A stretch of 16,663 bases of DNA from positions 14,175-30,837 of the forward strand of contig DLMI01000071.1 of the NCBI GenBank assembly GCA_002478145.1, written 5' to 3'. The translations under genes were made by a program, and so were the position numbers. This document shows, piece by piece, positions 1 to 6,979 of this stretch. Below the pieces are notes generated by a model. The model did no database searches. It saw nothing but the letters and a program-made list of their open reading frames with translations, and was not told where the DNA came from. The stretch is from Acidobacteria bacterium UBA7540. Lineage in GTDB: Bacteria > Acidobacteriota > Terriglobia > UBA7540. Position 1 is the stretch's first letter, and each line of letters starts with the position of its first letter.

Positions 1-440
1 CCCCGGCGCGCCACGGCGTCCGCCATGCGCCGCTGATAGAATTGAGCCTGCGACTGGATATGCTCGAGGGTGCTACGCTCTTCCGGCTGCAGCCGGCGGC
101 ACGAATCGATAATCTGCTGCACCCTGGACAGCGCCTGGCGATTCGATTCCAGTTCCGCCGGGTCATAGACGAGGAAGTAATTCCGTTCTGCCCTGCGAGC
201 GTCCAGCATTTCCAGGGAGATTCGTTCCGCCAGAGTGGCCATGGGGGCATCCACACTGACGATGCGATCCACGATCGAACCCATTGCGAACAGGTAATAA
301 ACCGCCAGAAAAATGACCGGGACCAGAATCAAGCGTACCAAGCCCAGGCTGTAAGCCACCCGGCGGCGTAAGGAAGTGCCGCGTGCAAAGACCTTGAACG
401 GTTTCCGGACTGACCAACTCATTCTCGGTTCAACGGCCAT
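1..440 (-). CDS. Membrane sensor protein, N-terminal part (probable sensor kinase)
   Basis: The gene enters from position 440 and runs off the left edge of the window with an open frame, so only about 146 residues are visible. They show a basic N-terminus, one hydrophobic segment (about residues 33-53, with VPVIFLAVYYLF) and then a charged helical stretch with ERISLEMLDARRAERNYFLV. That stretch resembles the periplasmic four-helix (4HB/CHASE3-like) sensor part of histidine kinases, chemoreceptors and diguanylate cyclases. The output domain lies outside the window, so the class is open; a histidine kinase is the likeliest. An alternative ATG in the same frame lies at 422; neither start has a strong ribosome binding site. 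The gene is divergent from the PspC gene to its right. Confidence 0.6.
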   Translation of the reverse strand, partial: MAVEPRMSWSVRKPFKVFARGTSLRRRVAYSLGLVRLILVPVIFLAVYYLFAMGSIVDRIVSVDAPMATLAERISLEMLDARRAERNYFLVYDPAELESNRQALSRVQQIIDSCRRLQPEERSTLEHIQSQAQFYQRRMADAVARR

Positions 441-658
441 ATGTCAGGACACGGCAAAGCGTTTCGTCTTCAACTCGATTTAACTATATTGAGTGAAATA
501 TTACCCCAAAATTGAATTCACGGGCGTAATTTCTCTTGACCTTCGGAAAGAAAGTGCACGGGACCGTTTGACTGTGGAAAAGGGATCGAAGACGGAACTT
601 TCGTGCCCAGCGACACGTATTGCACATTGGAGATCACCCTAACACGGGAGGCCAAACC

Positions 659-991
659 ATGTTCTGCCCACAGTGTGGAAGAGAGTTTGTCGAGCGAGTC
701 AACTTCTGTTGCCAATGCGGGGTGGCGTTGTTCACGCCTCCCGCGTCCCGAAAACCACTCCAGCGCTCGCGGGTTAACCGGAAGATTGCAGGCGTTTGTG
801 CGGGGTTCGCAGAATACCTGGAGTTGGACCCCACACTGGTTCGGGTTTTGTGGGTCATGCTGGTGATCTTCGGGGGCTGTGGCCTGCTTGGCTACATCAT
901 CGCCTGGATCATTATGCCAGAGGAGCCGCTCTCGCAGGTCAGCCCTGCCGCAGCGTCGGGGGTTTCCCCGCAAGCTGCGCCCAACCGTTAG
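659..991 (+). CDS. Zinc-ribbon PspC domain protein
   Basis: A 110-residue protein. The N-terminus is a zinc ribbon with two CxxC pairs (FCPQCG at residues 2-7 and CCQCG near 18-22). The PspC domain follows at about 35-92, with the typical RKIAGVCAGFAEYLELDPTL and a hydrophobic helix through GCGLLGYIIAWIIMPEE. PspC proteins sit in the inner membrane and take part in envelope-stress responses; the added ribbon suggests a metal- or redox-linked or protein-binding role, which is inference. The start at 659 is chosen over an in-frame ATG at 620 because GGGAGG lies just upstream of it and the ribbon begins at residue 2. No phage-shock partners (PspA, PspB) are visible. It lies directly upstream of the PBP4-type gene on the same strand. 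Confidence 0.88.
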   Translation: MFCPQCGREFVERVNFCCQCGVALFTPPASRKPLQRSRVNRKIAGVCAGFAEYLELDPTLVRVLWVMLVIFGGCGLLGYIIAWIIMPEEPLSQVSPAAASGVSPQAAPNR

Positions 992-1099
992 CATCCCACC
1001 TCCGAGGCCTGCTTCAGAAGTCCAGTGGCGAACGACGTCATCCGGATTATTCGGGAGCGGGCTACGCACTCCGCAAGGAAATTCCTTTTGCAGGCCCTC

Positions 1100-1181
1100 A
1101 CTGTTAACTGTAAGCTGGCAACTATGGACTTCTTTTTGCCGACTTTCACCCTCGACTGTCGACTTTCGACTGTTGACCGCA
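1100..1181 (+). repeat. Degenerate heptamer arrays upstream of the PBP4 gene
   Basis: Two short arrays with period 7. The first, 1100-1130, reads ACTGTTA, ACTGTAA, GCTGGCA, ACTATGG, ACT. The second, 1141-1181, reads GACTTTC, a 6-base spacer, then GACTGTC, GACTTTC, GACTGTT, GACCGCA. The proposed ATG of the downstream gene (1124) lies inside the fourth unit of the first array. Confidence 0.75.
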
Positions 1182-2773
1182 GTTTTGGCCGACCTCAAGT
1201 TCGGATTCGAAAGCACCTTGCACGGTTTCTCGCCATTTTGGTGGTCGCACTTTTGTGCGTGGCCATGCCTGCGCCGTTCCTCTCTGCTGCGAGCCGGCGT
1301 TCGAAGCAGCACACCTCCCCGGCGCTCAACGCGCGCCTCGATGAAATCCTTAGCTCGAGTGATGCCTCCCGCGGTTTTTGGGGCATCGAGGTGGGGGAGC
1401 TTCCGAGCGGAAGAATCCTCTTCAGCCGTGACGCGCAACACCTTTTCCACCCCGCCTCAAATATGAAGTTGTTTACCACGGCGGCGGCGCTCGAAAAGCT
1501 CGGCCCGGGTTTCGTTTTCCGCACCACAGTGGAAAGCGAATCCGGACCGGATGCTCAGGGACGCGTGAAAAACCTTTACCTGGTTGGCAAAGGAGATCCC
1601 AGTTTTTGTGAAGGCATCTCGTCGCCTCTTTTGAACCCCGGAGAGGCGAAAAATGGTTCTTGCCCGACCCTCCAGAATCTGGCGCAGCAGATAAGGACAC
1701 GTGGAGTGCTTGAAATCACCGGGGCTCTGGTAGCGGACGACAGTTATTTCCTTTGGGAGCCCTACATCCACGGATGGGCCGCTGAGGACCTGTTATGGGG
1801 CTATGGGGCGACTGTTTCAGCTCTGGCCTTGAATGCCAATGCTCTGCAACTCCGAATCAAGCCGGGATTGAAGGTCGGCGACCGCGCGCAGATTTGGCTT
1901 GAGCCTCTGACGGACTATTACCAGGTCAATAACAGTCTGGAAACCAGCGGGGCGGGAACCGAGAGGCGCTTGTGGGTCGAACGCGACCTGGATTCCATGC
2001 GACTAGACGTTTGGGGCCAGATCCCCCTCGACGCCGGTGAGACTACCGAACGGGTAGCGATCGCTCGTCCGCCGCAGTTGGTGGGCGAACTTTTCCGCCA
2101 GGCGCTCGAAGACGCCGGCATTGCGGTTCGAGGCGGTGTCGAGGTCCACTCTGTCACACGCTTGGAGGCAGCAATAGCCGCGCCTCCTCCTCTCCAACTT
2201 TCTCCGCGCGTGGTCTTGGCAGAGCATGACTCCCAGCCACTCCGGGAGATCGTGAAGGCGACCAACAAGGAAAGCCGGAATCTTTTTGCGGAAATGCTTT
2301 TGCGCACACTCGGGCGCGAGGTGAAGCATCGTGGCGGCCTCGAGGACGGCTTGGAAGTACTCAGCGAATTTGCGCAGCAAGTTGGCGTAGTGCGGGGCGA
2401 GACGGTGTTTGCAGACGGTTCGGGCCTTTCGCGAGATGATTTGGTTGCACCAGAGGCTTTCGTAAAGCTGCTGATTTACATGGCGAGTGGGCGGGCTTTC
2501 GACATATTCCTGGATACCCTGCCGGTGGCCGGCGTGGACGGGACGTTGGCTGGCCGCTTCAAAGGGACCCGGCTCGAGGGAAGAATCCACGCCAAGACGG
2601 GCACTCTCGAGCAGGGGAACGCCCTTTCCGGGTATATGGATCTGCCGTCCGGAAAGAGGCTTGTCTTCTCCATCATTGGGAATAGTCACCCCCTCAAGGA
2701 GCAGCAGGGCGCAGCCACCCTCGACCAAATTGCCTTGGCCGTTTATGATTGGTTCTCGCGCCGGAAGAGATAG
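1124..2773 (+). CDS. dacB: D-alanyl-D-alanine carboxypeptidase/endopeptidase, PBP4 type (peptidase S13)
   Basis: Periplasmic penicillin-binding protein that trims or hydrolyses D-Ala-containing peptidoglycan cross-links. All three active-site motifs are present in the 549-residue product: SNMK (Ser112, Lys115), SRN (384-386) and KTG (491-493). The long insert of about 270 residues between the first two motifs is the hallmark of family S13 and excludes low-mass DD-carboxypeptidases such as DacA. A signal-peptide-like segment lies at about residues 28-56 (RKHLARFLAILVVALLCVAM, then a small-residue cleavage region). The start is uncertain. The frame is open back to a GTG at 1025, and the ATG at 1124 used here falls in heptamer repeat DNA, so the first 25 residues may be partly repeat-encoded. 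No clear ribosome binding site decides it. Confidence 0.9.
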   Translation: MDFFLPTFTLDCRLSTVDRSFGRPQVRIRKHLARFLAILVVALLCVAMPAPFLSAASRRSKQHTSPALNARLDEILSSSDASRGFWGIEVGELPSGRILFSRDAQHLFHPASNMKLFTTAAALEKLGPGFVFRTTVESESGPDAQGRVKNLYLVGKGDPSFCEGISSPLLNPGEAKNGSCPTLQNLAQQIRTRGVLEITGALVADDSYFLWEPYIHGWAAEDLLWGYGATVSALALNANALQLRIKPGLKVGDRAQIWLEPLTDYYQVNNSLETSGAGTERRLWVERDLDSMRLDVWGQIPLDAGETTERVAIARPPQLVGELFRQALEDAGIAVRGGVEVHSVTRLEAAIAAPPPLQLSPRVVLAEHDSQPLREIVKATNKESRNLFAEMLLRTLGREVKHRGGLEDGLEVLSEFAQQVGVVRGETVFADGSGLSRDDLVAPEAFVKLLIYMASGRAFDIFLDTLPVAGVDGTLAGRFKGTRLEGRIHAKTGTLEQGNALSGYMDLPSGKRLVFSIIGNSHPLKEQQGAATLDQIALAVYDWFSRRKR

Positions 2774-2806
2774 CTCCCGGCGCGTGGTTGTGCTATTTGT
2801 GTTTGC

Positions 2807-2950
2807 TGGTCAGTGTTCGGTTGTCCGTCGTCCGTAGTCAGTTGTCAGTAGTCCGTCGTCACCCGTCGTCAATTTGTAGAACCTGACCCAGTACGGACCA
2901 CGGACAACGGACCACAGAGCTGCGTTAATCTGCGTTGATCTGCGGCTAAT
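2807..2950. repeat. Inverted pair of heptamer arrays plus decamer repeats
   Basis: On the plus strand nine tandem units with period 7 run from 2807 to about 2870 (TGGTCAG, TGTTCGG, TTGTCCG, TCGTCCG, TAGTCAG, TTGTCAG, TAGTCCG and so on). From 2891 to 2918 four units in the opposite orientation follow (GTACGGA, CCACGGA, CAACGGA, CCACAGA), so the two blocks could pair into an imperfect hairpin. Three decamer-like units, CTGCGTTAAT, CTGCGTTGAT and CTGCGGCTAAT, fill 2920-2950 right up to the start of the next gene. Confidence 0.8.
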
Positions 2951-2954
2951 CCTT

Positions 2955-3527
2955 ATGAAAGTCGTAACAATCTTCGGAAGTTCACTGCCCGGCGAGGCGA
3001 GCCGCGCTTACGCGGAAGCACGGCAATTGGGAAAGCTGCTGGCAGAAGCCGGGTTCGGCATCTGCAATGGCGGATACAGGGGATTAATGGAAGCCTCCGC
3101 GCGCGGTGCTCGAGAGGCAGGCGGGCACACCATCGGCGTTACGTGCGAGATTTGGCCTGGCAGGGCGAATCAGTGGATTGTAGAAGAGGTGCGCACAAGG
3201 TCGTTCTCGGAACGCATCATGACGCTGCTGGAGCGCGGCGACGCCTACGTTGTCCTCCCGGGGGGAACGGGAACGCTGGCAGAATTGGCGCTGGCCTGGG
3301 AGATGATGAACAAGGCCAGCCTATCGAGGACTGTGGGCGGGAGCAAGCCCCTGTTGGTGATGTCGCCTTACTGGCAGCCCGTCATCAATTGTCTTGAACA
3401 GGAAGGGCAGCTCAACTCAAACCAGCGGGATTGGAGGTCGCCGGCAATGGAAATCGTCACGCCGGTGAGAGATGTGGAGCAAACGGTCGAATACTTGAAG
3501 AAGAACCGCCAACGTGTGTCATTCTGA
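2955..3527 (+). CDS. LOG-family (putative lysine decarboxylase-like) protein
   Basis: A 190-residue Rossmann-like protein of the LOG/TIGR00725-TIGR00730 group. The nucleotide-binding signatures are present: GGYRGLMEASARGA (39-52), in place of the usual GGGxxGxM, and PGGTGTLAE (102-110), the family PGGxGTxxE motif. Arg87 and Glu110 match the catalytic pair of LOG phosphoribohydrolases, which release cytokinin-type bases from nucleoside monophosphates. Many bacterial members have no proven substrate, and the lysine decarboxylase name is historical. The length matches the family. The ATG at 2955 follows a repeat-filled spacer and lacks a clear ribosome binding site. The last codons and the stop lie inside a palindromic repeat (3521-3552). 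Confidence 0.85.
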   Translation: MKVVTIFGSSLPGEASRAYAEARQLGKLLAEAGFGICNGGYRGLMEASARGAREAGGHTIGVTCEIWPGRANQWIVEEVRTRSFSERIMTLLERGDAYVVLPGGTGTLAELALAWEMMNKASLSRTVGGSKPLLVMSPYWQPVINCLEQEGQLNSNQRDWRSPAMEIVTPVRDVEQTVEYLKKNRQRVSF

Positions 3528-3552
3528 GCCCCGACTTGTCGGGGCGAAGAAT
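3521..3552. repeat. REP-like palindrome at the 3' end of the LOG gene
   Basis: A compound palindrome. The core arms GCCCCGAC (3528-3535) and GTCGGGGC (3538-3545) are separated by TT. A GA/GA mismatch flanks them, and outer arms ATTCT (3521-3525) and AGAAT (3548-3552) close the structure. It supplies the TGA stop codon of the LOG gene. It may also act as a terminator or mRNA end, but no T-run follows. The same core recurs at 14180-14197 and, in altered form, at 7944-7961. Confidence 0.8.
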
Positions 3553-3611
3553 CTCTGCAGTTGTTCTTTCTATCCAGCGGGGTGACCGCTTGCGAATTCG
3601 GGTTGAACTCC

Positions 3612-4286
3612 ATGGTTGATAAAAACGCAACTCAGACCGTTGTGCCCATGAGCGAGCGGCTTTGGCGTGGCATCAGGAAAGCCGCGCTATCCGTATTGTT
3701 CGCGGCCATTATGGTGATTCCTGGAGTCAGGCGGCTGCGCCGGAGAATCTGGGAATGGTCGGCGGTTCGAATCCTGGTGGCGTCGGTGGGGTGCTTGCTG
3801 GGCTGGCGATACAAGCATGCAAACGGCGGGATAGTGGATTTGGTTGTCGGCGTGGCTCTGATGGCTTTCGGCCTGCTGGTTCGCGCCAAGCCGGAAGCAA
3901 AGTCGGTGGACGCTCAGGCTCGCGAGTTCGATGCCCTCGTGGTCCTGAACGGCGGGGCGTTCATCCCCGCAGGAAATGAACGGCCCTCTCGCCTTGTGAG
4001 CGTTTTCGTGAATCCCGACCGGCTATTTGTGGTTGACGAACATGAGCACACTCTGGAGGAGATCCCGCTGGTCCGGGTGCGCGAGTTGGCTGTGCACCCA
4101 GTTCCCGTCTCAGGCGAGTCGGAAGCTGAAGCACAAACCTGGGACCTTGCGATCACCTGGGAATCAAAGGACATGCGGACAGCCCGGTTCCGCTATGACG
4201 GCTTCTTCGCTGCGCACCTGGCTCGCGTGGCGGAAACCACAGTGCGAAACGTCCTGCGGAGAGAATTGCCGGTGCTTAGGGAATAG
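3612..4286 (+). CDS. Hypothetical membrane protein
   Basis: I do not recognise this family. The 224-residue product has hydrophobic segments at about residues 24-38, 51-64 and 73-91, with a basic RRLRRR cluster between the first two. A soluble C-terminal half follows, with beta-rich stretches such as RLVSVFVNPDRLFVVDEHEH and WDLAITWESKD, ending in an amphipathic helix. The shape (membrane anchor plus a small beta domain) would fit a bacterial PH-like domain, which is only a guess. The ATG at 3612 is chosen; a TTG at 3561 and an ATG at 3648 are alternatives, and none has a strong ribosome binding site. The TAG stop (4284-4286) is formed by the heptamer array that starts at 4277. Confidence 0.6.
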   Translation: MVDKNATQTVVPMSERLWRGIRKAALSVLFAAIMVIPGVRRLRRRIWEWSAVRILVASVGCLLGWRYKHANGGIVDLVVGVALMAFGLLVRAKPEAKSVDAQAREFDALVVLNGGAFIPAGNERPSRLVSVFVNPDRLFVVDEHEHTLEEIPLVRVRELAVHPVPVSGESEAEAQTWDLAITWESKDMRTARFRYDGFFAAHLARVAETTVRNVLRRELPVLRE

Positions 4287-4567
4287 GGAATAGGGAACAG
4301 GGAACAGGACAAGGGGGAATAGGGAACAGGGAATTCGGAACAAGGGATAGGAGAAGAACAGTCGTTGGCACTTGTTGCCTGTTCCCTATTCCCTACTCTG
4401 TTCCCTATTCTGTTCCCTGTTCCCTATTCCCTGTTCCCTACTCCCTGTTCCCTACTCTGTTCCCTGTTCCCTATTCCCTACTCTGTTCCCTATTCCCTAC
4501 TCTGTTCCCTATTCCCTGTTCCCTATTCCCTGTTCCCTATTCCCTGTTCCCTACTCCCTGTTCCCTA
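4277..4567. repeat. Large inverted pair of heptamer arrays between convergent genes
   Basis: From 4277 to about 4350 the plus strand carries TAGGGAA/CAGGGAA units with period 7. After a spacer containing GTCGTTGGCACTTG, the complementary units TTCCCTA and TTCCCTG run from about 4378 to 4567, interrupted several times by a shortened CTCTG unit. The blocks are inverted repeats and could form a long imperfect stem. The stop codons of both converging genes (4284-4286 plus, 4551-4553 minus) lie inside the arrays. Read as GGGAATA repeats the unit puts TAG in every frame within 21 bases; read the other way it is open in all frames. Confidence 0.9.
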
Positions 4568-5624
4568 TTATGGTATCCCCGGCGAGTCCCCAGAAATCCT
4601 TCGCGTAGTAGGACGAAAGCACATTCCCAAACAAATGGCAGATGCCGTGGCAGTCGGGTATATCCCCGTAGAGTTTCCTGCCTCGCGCGAAAACCTTGTT
4701 GAACGATCCTTCGCGCAGCAGATTTCCGCCGATCTTCTTAAGCGGTTCGCAGGGGTAGAAGACATCGCCGTTGGGGTAAACGCGCGGGAACATGGTGGGG
4801 AAGCACTGGAAATCGCCGAACTCGAGCAGGGTGCGAATGAGCTTGGGCGTGCCGTTGATGGGTTGGGAGCGCTCGCGGCGGCGCTGGACAATCTTCTCGA
4901 CCAGGGCCTGGTAGCGCGGGTTCTGCCGCAGGCGAAGATTGGGCAACTTCTCGTTCAGCGCGGTCTGGGTGGCGAAGACAAATCCCTGCTCGCCGCAGAA
5001 GTCCATGATGTGCTCGACCTCATCGATGTTCCATTCTTCGATGACCGTGCTGATGGTGATGTCCGTCGCCCTGGAAAAGCGCGATCTGGCCAGTTGCAGG
5101 TTCTCCAGCACCTTGGAGAGGACAGCGGGCTTGGACATGGGCTTTGTCGAATCCACCCTCAACGAATCCAGGCTGACAATCAGGCCGTGCAAGGAGTCAA
5201 ATAACCCCAGCCGCTTGTGGAGAAGCGTGCCATTGGTGATCAGCAACACGGAGCGAAACTTCAAGTCATTCCGCGCCGCGCGGGCCAGTTCCTCAATATC
5301 GTCCCGCAACGTAGGCTCCCCGCCCGTGAAGAGCATCGAATCGGTTTCCGTGCGGATGATTCGGAGCAGCTTGATGGTCTCTGCGGTCGGCAGTTCCTGG
5401 CTGAAGACCTCCGGCTCCTTTTGGGTACAGTGGGTGCAAGCCAAATTGCATTTGTGGGTGACGTAGAGCACTGCGGCATAAGGCGCCACAACGTTTGTGC
5501 GCCGAATCTCACGCCGATAAAAGTTCTGGAAATAATGCTTGAAGTTCTTCAGCACAAATGGAGAGTGGCGCAGCAATCCCCGCAACAGCGTCAGCCCCTT
5601 TTGTTCTGAACGCGCCTCGCCCAT
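4551..5624 (-). CDS. Radical SAM protein with C-terminal cysteine cluster
   Basis: A 357-residue radical SAM enzyme. The cluster-binding CNLACTHC motif (Cys59, Cys63, Cys66) that coordinates the [4Fe-4S] cluster for S-adenosylmethionine cleavage is intact, and GGEP (101-104) is the usual SAM-binding strand. ITNGTLL and LIVSLDSL are further core strands. Four C-terminal cysteines (274, 292, 325, 329), with PNGDVFYPC, suggest a SPASM/Twitch-like auxiliary cluster domain, as in peptide-modifying and related enzymes. The substrate is unknown and no precursor peptide is visible nearby. An in-frame GTG at 5657 would add 11 residues; the ATG at 5624 was preferred, without a clear ribosome binding site for either. 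The last residues (GNRE) and the stop are encoded by the heptamer array. Confidence 0.88.
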   Translation of the reverse strand: MGEARSEQKGLTLLRGLLRHSPFVLKNFKHYFQNFYRREIRRTNVVAPYAAVLYVTHKCNLACTHCTQKEPEVFSQELPTAETIKLLRIIRTETDSMLFTGGEPTLRDDIEELARAARNDLKFRSVLLITNGTLLHKRLGLFDSLHGLIVSLDSLRVDSTKPMSKPAVLSKVLENLQLARSRFSRATDITISTVIEEWNIDEVEHIMDFCGEQGFVFATQTALNEKLPNLRLRQNPRYQALVEKIVQRRRERSQPINGTPKLIRTLLEFGDFQCFPTMFPRVYPNGDVFYPCEPLKKIGGNLLREGSFNKVFARGRKLYGDIPDCHGICHLFGNVLSSYYAKDFWGLAGDTIIGNRE

Positions 5625-5781
5625 TGAGGACAAGCGTACACGAAGGCGCGGAGTCACAGCAAGAATTTTGAAGCCAATGCGGTGGAAGTGGGGTCTAACT
5701 GCCTCCTGGCGGCCCTCAAGTGATTGCCGTCATTTCCGCACAAGCGCGCATCAGGGCACCAGTGATCTCTGCAACGGAACC

Positions 5782-5821
5782 GGTGTCAAAATACGGGGTC
5801 GCAAAAATACATGTTGACACC
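5782..5821. promoter_or_regulatory. Inverted repeat overlapping the toxin-antitoxin -35 box
   Basis: Perfect 8-bp arms GGTGTCAA (5782-5789) and TTGACACC (5814-5821), 24 bases apart. The right arm contains the -35 hexamer, so a bound protein or looped dimer here could block transcription. This may be a second operator beside the one at 5822. Confidence 0.5.
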
Positions 5822-5842
5822 ATCGCAATATTGCGATAGTAT
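5814..5842 (+). promoter_or_regulatory. Sigma-70-type promoter of the toxin-antitoxin operon
   Basis: Consensus -35 TTGACA (5814-5819), a spacer of exactly 17 bases, then -10 TAGTAT (5837-5842, 4 of 6 consensus bases). Transcription should start near 5849, leaving a short leader with an AAAGG ribosome binding site before the toxin ATG at 5868. Confidence 0.8.
5822..5837. promoter_or_regulatory. 16-bp palindromic operator in the promoter spacer
   Basis: Perfect palindrome ATCGCAATATTGCGAT filling the space between -35 and -10. By analogy with other XRE-type antitoxins it is the probable autoregulatory binding site of the downstream antitoxin. A partial half-site-like TCGCAA lies upstream near 5799. 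Confidence 0.75.
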
Positions 5843-5867
5843 CCTGATTGTCGGAAAGGCAAACCGC

Positions 5868-6242
5868 ATGCCTGCTACCACTGTGGTCCTCTTCGTGGAT
5901 GAAGATGGCGTCTGCCCCTTGCTGGTGTGGCTGGATCTGCTGCCCACAAAGGCGCAAGACAAATGCATCGTGCGAATTGAGCGCTTGGCAGAGTTGGGCC
6001 ACGAGTTGCGCCGCCCGGAGGCGGACTTCCTCCGCGACGGCATTCATGAGTTGCGAACAAGCTATCAGACTGTGAACTATCGGATGCTCTATTTCTTCCA
6101 TCAACAGACGGCGGTGATCTCCCATGGGCTGACCAAGGAGGAACAAGTCCCTGATAGGGAGATTGAGCTGGCTATCCGCCGTCGCAGGCTGTTTGAGAAG
6201 AACCCAGCTAAATACACATATGAGGAGCCCGACAATGAGTAA
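5868..6242 (+). CDS. higB: RelE/HigB-type toxin (phage Gp49-like family)
   Basis: A 124-residue protein with the Gp49-like/HigB signature: a Trp-Leu start helix (VWLDLL), IHELR (59-63), NYRMLYFF (70-77), ISHGLTKEEQVPDREIE (84-100) and a following Ala-Arg helix. Family members are mostly ribosome-dependent mRNA endonucleases that halt growth when the antitoxin is lost. Residues Arg63, Arg72 and Lys90 fall where conserved basic residues occur in this fold. The start at 5868 is chosen because an in-frame ATG at 5811 overlaps the -35 box and AAAGG precedes 5868. Its end overlaps the antitoxin by 8 bases (ATGAGTAA), implying translational coupling. The order toxin then antitoxin is typical of higBA. 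Confidence 0.85.
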   Translation: MPATTVVLFVDEDGVCPLLVWLDLLPTKAQDKCIVRIERLAELGHELRRPEADFLRDGIHELRTSYQTVNYRMLYFFHQQTAVISHGLTKEEQVPDREIELAIRRRRLFEKNPAKYTYEEPDNE

Positions 6243-6909
6243 CCCCAGGACGACATCCAACGCGGTTCGGATTCTTCACCGCCGGTACGTCGGTGAGGAC
6301 GTTCAGCGCAAGGCCTCTTTAGAACAGGAGCGGGTGAACGCAGAGGTCGCCCGCACCATTTATGAACTTCGCGAGCAGGCTGGGCTTAGTCAGAAGGAGT
6401 TGGCAGATCGGGTGAAAACAACCCAATCGGTCATCAGCCGACTGGAAGATGCGGATTACGAAGGGCACTCTTTATCGATGTTGAATCGCATTGCCAAAGC
6501 CCTCAACCAGCAGGTTCAAGTCGTGGTGCAACCAAGGGACCGGGATTTGGAGACTGTCAGGTTCGCTTTCCGTGAGGTGATCAAGGGATTGCGGAAAGAA
6601 CGAGGGCTGAGCCTTGACCAGCTTGCACGAAAAATCGACTTTTCAAGCGAAGAATTGGCCGAATTAGAGCGGAACAGTACATACCGTCCGCCACCGCTGA
6701 TGCTGCATAAGCTCAGCCGTTTTCTTGAGATCCCACAGAGGAAACTAGCTCTTCTCGCGGGGGCCATTACCGAAGTGCCGGTTACATTTCGTCAGCAGGC
6801 ATCGAGTTTTGCCGCAAAATCAGAATCCTTCTCCAAGCTGACAAGCAGGGAACGAAAGATACTTGATGAATTTGTGAAGTTTCTGCGCGCGGAGGTCAAC
6901 CAAGAATGA
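6235..6909 (+). CDS. higA: XRE-family antitoxin with two HTH domains
   Basis: A 224-residue regulator. The first helix-turn-helix spans about residues 40-95, with LREQAGLSQKELADRVKTTQ and SVISRLED as the recognition region. A second, weaker one spans about 114-172 (LRKERGLSLDQLARKIDFSS, EELAELERN). The tail LTSRERKILDEFVKFLRAE looks helical. Usual HigA antitoxins are about 90-130 residues with one HTH, so this is a duplicated or fused form. It should neutralise the overlapping toxin and repress the operon through the palindrome at 5822-5837. The start is the ATG in the ATGAGTAA overlap. The alternative upstream start at 6163 would lie inside the toxin gene. Confidence 0.85.
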   Translation: MSNPRTTSNAVRILHRRYVGEDVQRKASLEQERVNAEVARTIYELREQAGLSQKELADRVKTTQSVISRLEDADYEGHSLSMLNRIAKALNQQVQVVVQPRDRDLETVRFAFREVIKGLRKERGLSLDQLARKIDFSSEELAELERNSTYRPPPLMLHKLSRFLEIPQRKLALLAGAITEVPVTFRQQASSFAAKSESFSKLTSRERKILDEFVKFLRAEVNQE

Positions 6910-6979
6910 GCGGGGGGGGGTCGACTCGAAAAGCGGTCGACAAAATCGCGGCGAGCTGAAAGGTGACGGAGGTGAACGG

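Noticed and set aside
518..1450. Long minus-strand open frame opposite the PspC and PBP4 genes
   Set aside because: Arg- and Ser-rich translation with no domain, antisense to two convincing genes and crossing a repeat region.
4277..4567. Possible CRISPR array
   Set aside because: The unit is 7 bases with no unique spacers and no cas genes nearby; it is a tandem repeat.
4365..5204. Plus-strand open frame with a Pro/Leu/Tyr/Ser-rich N-terminus
   Set aside because: The start is translation of the TTCCCTA repeat, which has no stops in this orientation; the rest is antisense to the radical SAM gene.
5811..5867. Upstream start for the toxin gene at 5811
   Set aside because: It overlaps the -35 hexamer and lies before the predicted transcript start; 5868 has a ribosome binding site.
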